Of a stretch of DNA of 64,000 bases, positions 1 through 9,216 are shown piece after piece. Location of the stretch: the NCBI GenBank assembly GCA_013398275.1, contig VZSE01012476.1:806001-870000 (forward strand). Direction: 5' to 3'. A model generated the notes under the pieces. The model saw only the letters and a list, made by a program, of their open reading frames with translations. It did no database searches and was not told the origin of the DNA. This stretch comes from Promerops cafer. Its lineage: Eukaryota; Chordata; Aves; Passeriformes; Nectariniidae. A program made the translations under genes and the position numbers. Position 1 is the first letter of the stretch; each line of letters opens with the position of its first letter.

Positions 1-1023
1 AAAAGCATAGCATTTCCTGCCAGCACTGCCTGGCAGTGGTAGTATAGACCCTGAAAATGTCAAACCTCTAGTAGTTTATTCATAGGAATAAATTACTAGC
101 ATGTTTTAATTTGCCATGATATGCTTTGACATGAAAGAAGTATCTCATTTCAAGTATCTGTTGTTTGGAGAAAAAGAAAAAAACATCTTGTGTACTGAAA
201 AGAGAAGAGAGGCATAGATTTAAAAGTAAAGAAATGTTTGATTTACTTGCTGACTTGTTTTTTTTGCCAGAGATTTGCTTACTGATCTGAACTAATTTAC
301 TCCTATATAGTTTCAAATATTAGTATATATGCAGTTTATTTGCTTCTGGAAGAGAGAGTTCAGGAAAAAACAAGCAGTCTTGAGGTTTTGGCTGTTGCAT
401 GTTGGAAAGTAACCCTGTGTTTTGGATGTTGAACTATTTAGGAAATTGAATTCATTCTGTATTAATGTAATTCTGCCATATTTAAATTTTGACACTTCAA
501 AAGAGTGCTGTATGTTTTGAAGATCCTGTTATTTTCTTCCATTTTCATATAGGAACAATCAGTTTTTTGTTACATTAATGCTCCAGATAATTTATTTTTG
601 TATGGTCCTACTTGAAGACTGAGGTTTCACAATGCAGAGATTTTGGGAGATTCTTCTGACAATTTCAGTGTCTTAGTAGTAAGCAACTTAAAGAAGAAGC
701 TTATGCATGTTGGAGTCAGAAAGGTATAAATCAAGTCTTTAGAACATGAGATACCTAAAGTGCTGTATTTACTTAGAAATGTAAATTGCCCAGGAGCTAT
801 TAGCATAAGTAATTTTACTCAGGGTTGTTTACGTAAATAAAAAAATAGATAAGATGCTTGCTTCTGTCTAGGTTTTTTTATGAATTTTTATGTGGGAAGC
901 TATAGAAATCAGTATTTCAGATGAGTATTAATTGTTTAAATAATTTTCTAGATTGTTGGTTTTCCACACTGAATAAAGCAGTGTGCTGGAGAGTTGCTTA
1001 CATTTTTGAACTTCAGTCTACAG
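1..1023 (+). other. SEPTIN10: Septin intron (3' part)
   Basis: AT-rich DNA with no exon or repeat that I can recognise. It ends in the acceptor ...cttcagtctacag just before the exon at 1024. Because the next exon begins in mid-protein, this is taken as the 3' part of an intron whose upstream exons (the GTPase domain) lie outside the window. Confidence 0.7.
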
Positions 1024-1149
1024 GAAGTCATTGAGGCAAAGAGGCTCGAGTTCTGCCTTGAAATGGAAAGAAAAGAAGAGGAGATTAAGCAACGATTTGT
1101 GCAGAGAGTGAACAAGAAAGCAGCAGTGTTGGAAGAGGCAGAGCAACAG
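1024..1149 (+). CDS. SEPTIN10: Septin-10 coding exon (start of C-terminal coiled coil)
   Basis: A 126-base exon of 42 codons in phase 0 at both ends. The peptide starts EVIEAKRLEF and ends VLEEAEQQ, and is dense in Glu, Lys and Arg, as expected of the C-terminal coiled coil of SEPT6/8/10/11-group septins, where the matching human segment reads (L)QETYEAKR.... Septins are GTP-binding proteins that assemble into hetero-oligomeric filaments at membranes and on actin or microtubules; this helix pairs with partner septins. The acceptor is ctacag|gaagtc. The donor is caacag|gcaagc, so the following intron begins with GC instead of GT. The GTPase domain is upstream, outside the window. Assignment to SEPTIN10 rather than SEPT6, 8 or 11 rests on resemblance (VQRV here, KFEHL in the next exon) and on the convergent SH3RF3 neighbour. 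Confidence 0.88.
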
Positions 1150-3532
1150 GCAAGCATGCCTGTCTGTCTTGAGTTTGTTTTCTGAGATTTGGAACAGCTA
1201 AGTTCTTAACAAAATCTCTGGTTGATATTTATAATTTCCTAATATTTTGAGGACAGTATTGCTTTAAATCAAAAGCAGTTTGATCACACAGGTTGATTTG
1301 ATTTGCAGATTGATTAGACACCAGCAAACAAGAGAATTTGTCTAATGAGGAGCAGCTGAGGGAGCTGGGGTGAGCTTCATTGCTCTCTACGACTACCTGA
1401 AAGCAGAAGTGTAGTGCGTTTGGGGTTTGTCTTTTCTCCCAAGTGCTAAGTGACAGCATGAGGGGAAATGGACTTTAAGTTGTGTCATAAGAGGTTTAGA
1501 CTGGATCTTAGGAAAAACATCTTCAGTGAAAGGGTTGTTAAGGGTTGTTAAAGCTGCCCAGGGAAGTGGTGAGTCACTGTTCCTGGAGGTATTTAAAAGA
1601 TGTGTAGATGTGGCACTTGGGGGCATGGTTTAGTGGTGGGCTTGGCAGTGCTGGATTCGTGCTTGGACTTGATGATCTTAAAGGTCTTTCCCAGCATACA
1701 TAATTCTTTGATTCTATAAATGGCACTCTTGTTTTGGGAAGGCAGGTGCTTATGCTCTAAAGGCTTTGGTGGATAGCTGGTACGCATCTGTAGAGTAGGA
1801 GTTGATACAGTGAAGTAAGAGAGTCATGAATACAATGGTTGTGTTTCTTTGTCTTCTCTAGCAGTGTGCTGAGAAACAGTGGTATGCCATAACAACACAG
1901 TAGGTGCTTTTTGTGCACAGATTGCTCTGTAAAAAACAAGATTTTAGGAAAAAATCTTTTCAGAGGCTTTTCAGAGTGGGCCATGTGTGTTTGCCTGACT
2001 TCCATATTCAGTTATTAAATCTAAGCTCAGCTCTCATGCTGAGAGGTTTGAAAGTGTGTATGTCTGGTATTCTGTTGGTTTGTTTTGGTTCTGGTTTCAA
2101 AATCATATCTATTCCCAGCTGCCTTAAGACTATTTGAAGATGTGGACTATTTCTTGGCTCTCTTTTTGAAGATTTAGTCCTGTCAAGCTGGACTAGCAAG
2201 ATAGGATCTTCTCATCTACTTTCTGCCAGACTCTTATTGTGGTCATGCATATTTATATTCAAACACTGGTTTAATTGAAATTGGAAACCTCTGTATTTTT
2301 ATTAATGTTCTTTTCTGTACCTCAGTCCCCCAGCAAAGCTGTAGCAGGTTTTTTGAGGTGTGCAGGTGCATGCATTAAATAAGAAGGGAGCTTAATATTT
2401 GTTTTCTAAATCTGTTAAGACCCCCATGCTACTTGTAGGGAAAAAAAATCATACTCAGTCCTTCTCAGTATGAGGCTGTCCAATTGGAAGAATACTTAGC
2501 CATGTTCAAAGCAGGTTCAGCAAGGTCTTACACAGTATCTGTGCTAGCCCTTTGATATTTTCCTTGTATGATTGATACCAAGTGGTTTTTGAACTCTGCA
2601 TATTGCAGAACTATGGATATTAGTTTTCCAAGTTCCTGATGTGGGAAAGTGATCATGCAATTACTCGTAAAGAACATTTGTCATGTACTTTTGCTGCTGT
2701 ATTTGTATCTAGAAACTAAAGAAAACCGGGAATTTCTGTTGAACTTCAGATTTCTTTCTCATCCTTCATTTAGAGGAAGCTTGTAGGTGCACCTATAAAA
2801 TTTTTCAGGTCTGCTGTGTACAGCAGGCATACTGTTACATTCATAGTCTTAGTTTCTTCTTTGCAAAAGCAGGATTCTAGGAGAATTTGTGTTTGGGGAA
2901 ATGGGAGATGAGGAAGGATGAAGTACCCCTTTTGTTGTCACACACAACTTCACAGTAGGTTTAAACTGGTTGAAATACATCTGAAAACTGAAATGCATTA
3001 ATATGTCAAAAAAACCCAATCAAAGAACAATTACTGTAGAAAAGTAGGTAGCTTCTTGCAGCCCACCAGTAACTCCCCACCTGGACTAACTGTGTGTACT
3101 TACTAATAATTTAAATCTGATCAATATACACTTCCCCACTTGATTTTAGGGAACTATATTCTGCTTGAGTCATCTTGATTTAATCTGTCTGTTGATAATT
3201 GGTTCATCTCTAAAGGCCTCCTTATTTTGATGTAATAAAGATACAGTAAAATGTAGTAGGGAATCTAGTATTCACTTAGTGCCTTCCATGTTTTCCACCT
3301 GTACTTTGAGTGTAATAGCCTGGATCATGAGAACAGTCTGATAAAAGTTATTATTTTTCTGTGTTGCTGTTTTTTAGTCTTAACAGTATGGGGATATAAC
3401 TGCAGTTTCTAATGACTATAAACACAAGTTGAGATGGATTTTACTGTTAATTTGCAGAGGGTTTTTACACTGTGATATCACCACCTTGTGTTGCCAGTTG
3501 GAAATGTTGTTTTTTGTGCTTTCTTTAAATAG
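1150..3532 (+). other. SEPTIN10: Septin intron with GC-AG ends
   Basis: Intron of 2383 bases between two phase-0 septin exons. It starts gcaagc, not gtaag, and ends ctttctttaaatag. It carries a CR1 fragment at about 1345-1720. The rest is AT-rich DNA in which I see no further exon. Confidence 0.8.
1345..1720 (+). mobile_element. CR1 LINE fragment, 3' end
   Basis: Typical 5'-truncated avian CR1 in + orientation. It begins around ggagcagctgagggagctgggg, runs through the CR1 3' region (the pieces ttaggaaaaacatcttc, gctgcccagggaagtggtgag and ggaggtatttaaaagatgtg) and ends with the characteristic tail ...tttgattctataaa. A 10-base unit, agggttgtta, is duplicated in tandem at 1531-1550. It lies in the septin intron in the same direction as the gene. 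Confidence 0.93.
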
Positions 3533-3721
3533 GTACTGACTAAATTTGAACATCTTATGCTAATGCATCAAGAAGAGGAGCTGAAATTAGGGGAAAAGAA
3601 AAAACTTCTAGAAGATGAAATAGCTGAGTTTATTGAGAAGAAAGCTATCACTGAATCAATTCAGTCACAACTGTCTGTCTCTACCCCTGTTGTTAGTTTG
3701 AAGACACAAGGATTTCAAAAA
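3533..3721 (+). CDS. SEPTIN10: Septin-10 coding exon (coiled coil, continued)
   Basis: A 189-base exon of 63 codons, phase 0 at both ends. It starts VLTKFEHLMLMHQEEELKLG and continues KKKLLEDEIAEFIEKKA, closely paralleling the SEPT10 coiled coil. Joined to the previous exon, the region EAEQQ-VLTKFEHL has the same length as its human counterpart, so no residues are missing at the junction. The last part (SQLSVSTPVVSLKTQGFQK) corresponds to the low-complexity linker near the septin C-terminus. Acceptor: tttaaatag|gtactg. Donor: caaaaa|gtaagt, a strong consensus donor. If this donor were not used, translation would run ten codons further and stop at 3749-3751. Confidence 0.88.
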
Positions 3722-3948
3722 GTAAGTGCTGATGCTAGTCATCAGAGGTAGCAATGAAAAAATTCTTCACATTGACTTTCATAACTCAAATTTCAGTAAT
3801 CTTTTAGAAAAGACAGAAACATGCTCCTATTCTGTGATAAGAAGACAGAAGTGTGTAAAATACCCTCGTGCTTGGATTTACTTTTAGAGTAATTGCTGTA
3901 TGTTCTATGAGCATTGTTTTGTCTTTCTTTTCTTTTTTTCCATGAAAG

Positions 3949-4092
3949 AACCAAGATTTTCAGCTTGAAGTCCAATGCTTTCATGTCAGAGATGAAGGAA
4001 CTATCAATGTTGGAGAGCAGAGCAAGAGGGAGAGTGAGAAGGAGGAGTTAGAGAGAGAAATTCACCCAGGGAATTTCAGGAATAGTATTTGA
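3949..4092 (+). CDS. SEPTIN10: Septin-10 terminal coding exon (probable)
   Basis: Probable last exon. A long pyrimidine tract (gtctttcttttctttttttcc) is followed by the first available AG in catgaaag|aaccaag. Reading continues in phase 0 for 47 codons from NQDFQLEVQC to a TGA at 4090-4092. Many group members have a short terminal exon starting with Asn after a Lys (KK|N), and the junction here (QK|NQDF) fits. The tail (including SKRESEKEELEREIHP) is highly charged and longer than I recall for mammalian SEPT10, which ends a few residues after the Asn. An alternative acceptor at ttttcag|cttgaag (exon from 3964) keeps the frame and drops five residues. The AATAAA at 4249 supports this as the last exon. 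Not proven without RNA. Confidence 0.62.
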   Translation, partial: NQDFQLEVQCFHVRDEGTINVGEQSKRESEKEELEREIHPGNFRNSI

Positions 4093-4275
4093 TTGCAGCA
4101 CTCAGGTTTTGAATGGTAGGGTGTGTTATGTTTTATGAAGCAGTCTAACTGCTGTTGGCCTATATTAGATGTGTCTTCCTAGTTCAGATTTTTGAGAGAA
4201 GAGATTGATAAAATTGGCTGTAAAAACACAAAGTGCAGAATATGACCCAATAAAGATTTCACTTTCTTCCCACCC
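4093..4275 (+). other. SEPTIN10: Septin-10 3' UTR (probable)
   Basis: Follows the TGA and contains no further exon-like sequence. It is bounded by the AATAAA at 4249-4254, with T/C-rich sequence (cactttcttcccaccc) just beyond. The end at about 4275 is estimated from the usual 10-25 base spacing to the cleavage site. Confidence 0.55.
4249..4254 (+). terminator. Poly(A) signal AATAAA of septin-10
   Basis: Canonical AATAAA in tatgacccaataaagatttc, about 160 bases after the predicted stop codon and followed within 20 bases by pyrimidine-rich DNA. It is the first canonical signal after the septin reading frame. Confidence 0.6.
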
Positions 4276-5927
4276 ACCCACTTTTTCTTTCATCACTCTC
4301 AAAAGAAAAACTTGAATAAATTGTGAAAATTCAGAAATATTTTAAAAGTAGTGTCCAGAATAACATGCCCAACTGATTTATATAAAAGCCATTGAATTAA
4401 ATACTCATATATTAAATTAAATTGGCTTAAATGTTTTCTCCTCCAAAACCAGAAGTCAATTAACTTACTCATTTTCTTTCCTGATAGTTTAAAATTTACT
4501 GGAGATAACATTTTGTTAATTAATAACTTCCTGCAGTTGAAAACAGATTTCTTGGTTCTGAATTTATTTATAACTCCTATATTCTGAAGAACTTTAGAAG
4601 CTACATTGGTACACATATTTCCACAGATATCATCAAGCTTTGACATTTTTGGGGTGTATGCTAGAAGCCTAATTTGGTCAAAATCTATTGCATTTCAACT
4701 ACTGTTACCGAATTCCTTTTCCTAGATTCCTTTTTTTCTGGATTTACATATGAAAGTGGAATTCTTGGTAACAGAAGTCATTATCTGCACTACTATGAGT
4801 AACTCCTCAGGTTTAGTTTTATTTCTTCAGACTATGTTAAGTTTATATGCTTGCTGTGGTTTTTCAGTTCCAGCTTTATGTAATACTGATGCCAGAAGAC
4901 ACTATATTGATAATTTCTCATGAGGAAGCAGTGATTCGTGATGTGGTCTTGAAGGTATAGGAGTTCCAGTTTCTTACTAAAATGTTTTGCTAATATCTCT
5001 CATTGCTGCATCCTGCAAAAGAGTAATTGCTAAACATGATCAGTACACACACAGTGTGGTGGTTACTGTCATTGTCATCACAGGCTTTCTGTTACAGCTC
5101 TACCTTGATGTGTTTGCCTTACATAAGTGTGGTCAGCTTGCTTTAATTTTAAATGTATTGTGCCAAGAAAGGTGTCCCTACCATAAACAGTTCCATTCAC
5201 ACTATGGATAGTGTAGTGCAGAAGTATTCAGTGAATATATCCACAACAAGCTTCCTAAAGAGTTCTTCTCAAATGGTATTGTTTATTAGTCCACTAAATG
5301 TTATTTAATACAACTATTGACATATTTGAACCATTTACTGATTTTGCTGACAGATTTTTGCTAATAGGCTTTTATGTACAAACAGTGTTCTAAATTTCAG
5401 ATATGGTCTTTTTAATCAAAATTTACTGAGATATTTTTGCAATGCTGTACTGTTGCAGGATAGTTCATCTGATATTACTAACTCAGTATGGAAAGTACCT
5501 ATATTTGATGTATTTGGGTGTGGTATTCAGTTACAGTTGAAGATTTACAAAAACTCCAGGTTGGTTAAAACAAGTTCTATGTGCTTTGTATGTTTTCAGT
5601 AGTCATGATAACTAATGGGAAACTATAAGAGGTAGAGTTCTCTGGAGTTGTGTTGTTTGATTGTTTAAAAATGAAATACTAACTTGACAGAAATAAAATA
5701 GATTGGTTTTGCATAAGTGCTAATCTTGTTCTGCTTCCTGTTCCTCATGTGTTATTAAAAAGGAGTAAAATTTCACATTTAACTGAAAAATATAAAGGTT
5801 TTGCATGTTTTAAATATCTCAAGTCATTTATTGATTGGAAAAAATAGGTGATTTGTGTGAACTGTACCAGAAGGGCAGTGTGACTTGTGATATACTTGTC
5901 ATATACCACTGTACTTACCATGTAGTC

Positions 5928-6130
5928 ATGGAATATCTCAAGTTGGAAGAAAACCATAAGAAGCTGGAAGAGACCCTTAAGGTTCATTGACTCCAGCTCT
6001 CTGCTCCTTGCAGGACAGCCATAAATTCCAAACCGTGACTAAGAACGTTGTCCAGACACTCTGTGAGCTCTGGTGACTTGGTGTCATGACCACTGCCCTG
6101 GGGAGCTGTTCAGTCACCAACCTCACCTTC
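5928..6130 (-). mobile_element. CR1 LINE fragment (3' end), degraded
   Basis: Reverse-oriented CR1 3' end. It begins with the complement of the tail (catggaatatctcaagttgg), passes ggttcattgactccagctctctgctccttgcaggac, and ends in the ctgccctggggagctgttcag region. The element is diverged and includes a partly repeated gttggaag/gctggaag stretch. It sits immediately beside a second, longer reverse CR1. Confidence 0.85.
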
Positions 6131-6167
6131 TATTTTACTCACACAGTGATACATACCATATAAGTTT

Positions 6168-6835
6168 AAAGGAATGGAATGGACCTTGAAGATCATCTAG
6201 TCCCAAGCCCCTGACGTGGACAAGGACGCCTCCTACTACACCAGGCTGCCCAACGCTTCATTCGACCTGGCTTTGAACACTGCCAGGCATGGGACATCCA
6301 CAACCTCCCTGGGGGCAGCCTGTTCCAGTCCTCACCACCCTCACAGTAAAGAATTTCTTCCTAATATCTAACCTAAATTTCCCCTCTTTTAATTTGTATC
6401 CATTGTTGCTTGTCCTGTCACTACAGTTCCTGACAGAGTCCCTCTCTGGCTTCCCTGTAGGCCTCCTCCAAATACTGGAAGGTTTGTTCCACACAACCTT
6501 CTCTTCTCTGGACTGAACAGCCCCAGCTTTCTCAGCCTGTCTTTGTAGGGTAGGTGCTCCAGTCCCCTTATTAACTTTGTGGCCCTCCTCTGGGCTTGTT
6601 CCACCAATTCCATGTTCCATCCAGAGGTGGGTGCAGGACTCCAGGTGGGGTCTCACAAGAGCAGAGTAGAGGGGCAGAGTCTGCTCCTTTGCCCTGCTTG
6701 GGATGCAGCCCAGGACATAGTTGGCTTTCTGAACTGCAAGTGCACATTGCCTGCTCATGTTGAGTTTTGCATGAACCATCACCCCCAAGTATTCTGCTGG
6801 GCTGTTCTCAATCCATTCTCAGCCCCACCTGTACA
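6168..6835 (-). mobile_element. CR1 LINE fragment with remnant of reverse transcriptase C-terminus
   Basis: Longest CR1 piece in the window, on the - strand. It runs from the tail side (ggaatggaccttgaagatc) into the end of ORF2. The - strand open frame at 6258-6788 translates in part to CR1 reverse-transcriptase-like sequence (for example LNMSRQCALAVQKANYVLGC and LPLYSALVRPHLE), then drifts out of frame. The copy is 5'-truncated and frame-damaged, so it cannot make a functional protein. Confidence 0.95.
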
Positions 6836-8211
6836 TAAAAGATTGTTTTTGTTCAGTAGCAGTGAGAAGGAATAGATAATGCGACATAAACCCTTCATTG
6901 ACCAGGGAAGGGTCAAACTGCTATTTCAATCATCTCTACAGACAGAACAGGCTGTAACATAGGAGGAAAGGGTTAAGAGGAGACACTCATTTAGCCCACA
7001 CACTCAGCCAACATATGACTTGGTTCAAGAGAAGAAAATGGGGCAGGGCCATGCCCTGTGATGCAGCATGATGAAAGACTATTTTTTGTTTGACTTTGTA
7101 CCATTGACTGGGCCATTTGCATTTGTTTGATTAGAAAGAAGGGATATGCCTTTCTTAAAGGAGGTAACAGCCAAATGAAAAGAAAAATGTATTTTTAAAG
7201 TGACTTGGAAGTGTTACCAAGTGATCTTGAACAGAATGTAATAATAATTGAATGATGCATATTGTCAGTAGTCAATTATCTCCTAGTGTGCTATCCCAGC
7301 TGCTGATGTTAGTTAGCTCAAGCACAGCTCTTCATGAGTGTTACAAAACTGCATCAAAAGACAGATTTAGCTGTCTATAGTCTGGCCACTTTGCTGAGGA
7401 CAAAGACTGAGAATAGTTAAGTACTGTTTGACCTAGATAGCTCTGTGCCTGGCCAGCACTAGAGGGTGTGCTGTGCTTTGACAGCTGGGAGCCATGAATA
7501 GGGACATGTGGTACCACATGTCTTGGTCAGATGGGTTTCTCTGCACTTGCACGTGCTGGCCTTGCAGGACTCAGAAGCAAAACAAAACTGGTGCAGGCAC
7601 CTGTGCAGGTCTTTGGAAGAGGTGACAGTCAAAGGGGGGTTGTTCAGTTGTAGCACAAAAACAACAGAGCACAAAGGGAGAGAGCTGGTGGATTTTCCTT
7701 TTACTTTCCTTATATTCATTTGAACAGTAGAGAATCATCTGTATGTTTAAGTTTGTCCAAAGATGAGATACCAGGTAAGAGCACAAGTGCACATCACATC
7801 CTGACAGTCAAATGCAATTCAAAGAATTATAAAGGAGCGACTAACAACATTGTCTGGAAGTGGAGAATTAATAGTGGTGGTAAATAAAAACATACATGTC
7901 TCCTTGTGGTTTATCTTAGCCGTGTGCTTTTCAATTGAACACTTCAGAGAGGTTTATCCTGCATGTGAAATAGTTTCAGGACCACTTATTAAGGTCTCTT
8001 TATTATTATGGTACCTTCTGCAAGTGGCTGCTTCAAGATTGTTTACACCCTTTACAAATCTGAAGGCTTTGGTTTTTTGAATCCTTTTCTTAAGGTTCTT
8101 TTCCATATATATTTTGTATATTTATTCACAACCATATCTTTAAAGTTACTTTGCCAGTAACAAGACACAGTCAGTAAGGAGTTTTATCTTAAATCTGGCT
8201 CAGACGTTGGG

Positions 8212-8715
8212 CTCAAAGAGTAGCAATAAATGGGATTACATCAAGCTGGCAGTCAGTCACCCCAAGGCTCACTTTTAGGGTCAGTGCTCTTTAATGTTTT
8301 TATAAATGAACTCTACATAGGAGTTGAATGTACATTAAGGAAGTTTACTGATGATACTAAATTAGGGAAGCTGTGGACTCCCTTTAGAGTCCTTTTAAGA
8401 GAGGCCTTACAGAGACATCTGGATAGGCTACAGAGCTGTGCAGTCCCCAGCTGATGGAAATTAACAGGAGCAATTACCAGAAATTCAGAGGATGTTCAGA
8501 TTGAACATTAGGAAAAGACTTTTCACTGGGAGGATGGTTGGAACAGGCTCCCAAGGACAGTGGTTACAGCACCAAGCCTATCAAAGTTCAAGAAGCATCT
8601 GGAATATGCTCTTAGTCATAGGGTTTAATTTTAGGTAGTCCTGCAAGGAGCAGAGACTTGGGCTCAATCCTTGTGGGTCCCTTCCAACTTGAGATATTCT
8701 GTGATTCTACGATTT
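8212..8715 (+). mobile_element. CR1 LINE fragment with internal deletion
   Basis: + strand CR1. The first part encodes recognisable reverse-transcriptase sequence (PQGSLLGSVLFNVFINELY, then RKFTDDTKLG, with an altered catalytic-site context). The sequence then jumps, near 8375-8475, to the 3' part (gaacattaggaaaagactttt...ggctcccaaggacagtggtt) and ends cttgagatattctgtgattctacgat. The jump shows an internal deletion of the CR1 body. Confidence 0.93.
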
Positions 8716-9107
8716 TAACTTAAGGAAACACAAGCCTCTTGTAACGGCAGCAACATAATGTTTATATAGAAAGAAAAATATTCAAAAATGAGTAATTTTT
8801 CAAGACCTTTGTGAAGACTTCTGTAATTCACATTCAGCGAATCACTGCAAAAAGTAATTTAGTGTAATTCATGGATGGGTAGAATACCCAGCTAGATTTT
8901 TATGAAGTACTGAGGCATCTATGTCTCCACATTTTCTTTAATAAATGTATTTTTTAAAATCCAAGGCAGCAAAATACTGATAGTTAAATACAGAAACTTG
9001 TAGGATTTTAAACCAGCCAAAAAAACCTTCAACAGGGTGTTCACTAGGGTGCGCTCGAAGCACATGGCTTTTGCATTCGCGGAAAGGACCGCGGCACGGA
9101 GCAGCTG

Positions 9108-9216
9108 TCACTGGCCCTGAACAGCCCCGTCTAGTTAAACCTGCTTTTGTCGGGGGGTTGGTGTAGGTGGGCTCCAGAGGCCCCTTCCAACATCAGCAGT
9201 TCCGTAATTCTGTAGC
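9108..9216 (+). mobile_element. Short CR1-like 3' end fragment
   Basis: About 110 bases. The piece ggtgggctccagaggccccttccaacatcagcagttccgtaattctgtag resembles the end of CR1 (ccccttccaac...attctgtgattctgt). The sequence just before it (9045-9110) is unusually CpG-rich for the area and I cannot assign it. Confidence 0.65.

Noticed and set aside
3793..3984. Antisense open frame over the septin terminal exon
   Set aside because: Shadow of the + strand exon and its pyrimidine tract.
6258..6788. 176-codon - strand open frame as a host gene
   Set aside because: It translates to a decayed piece of CR1 reverse transcriptase and then frame-shifted CR1 3' sequence; it belongs to the repeat.
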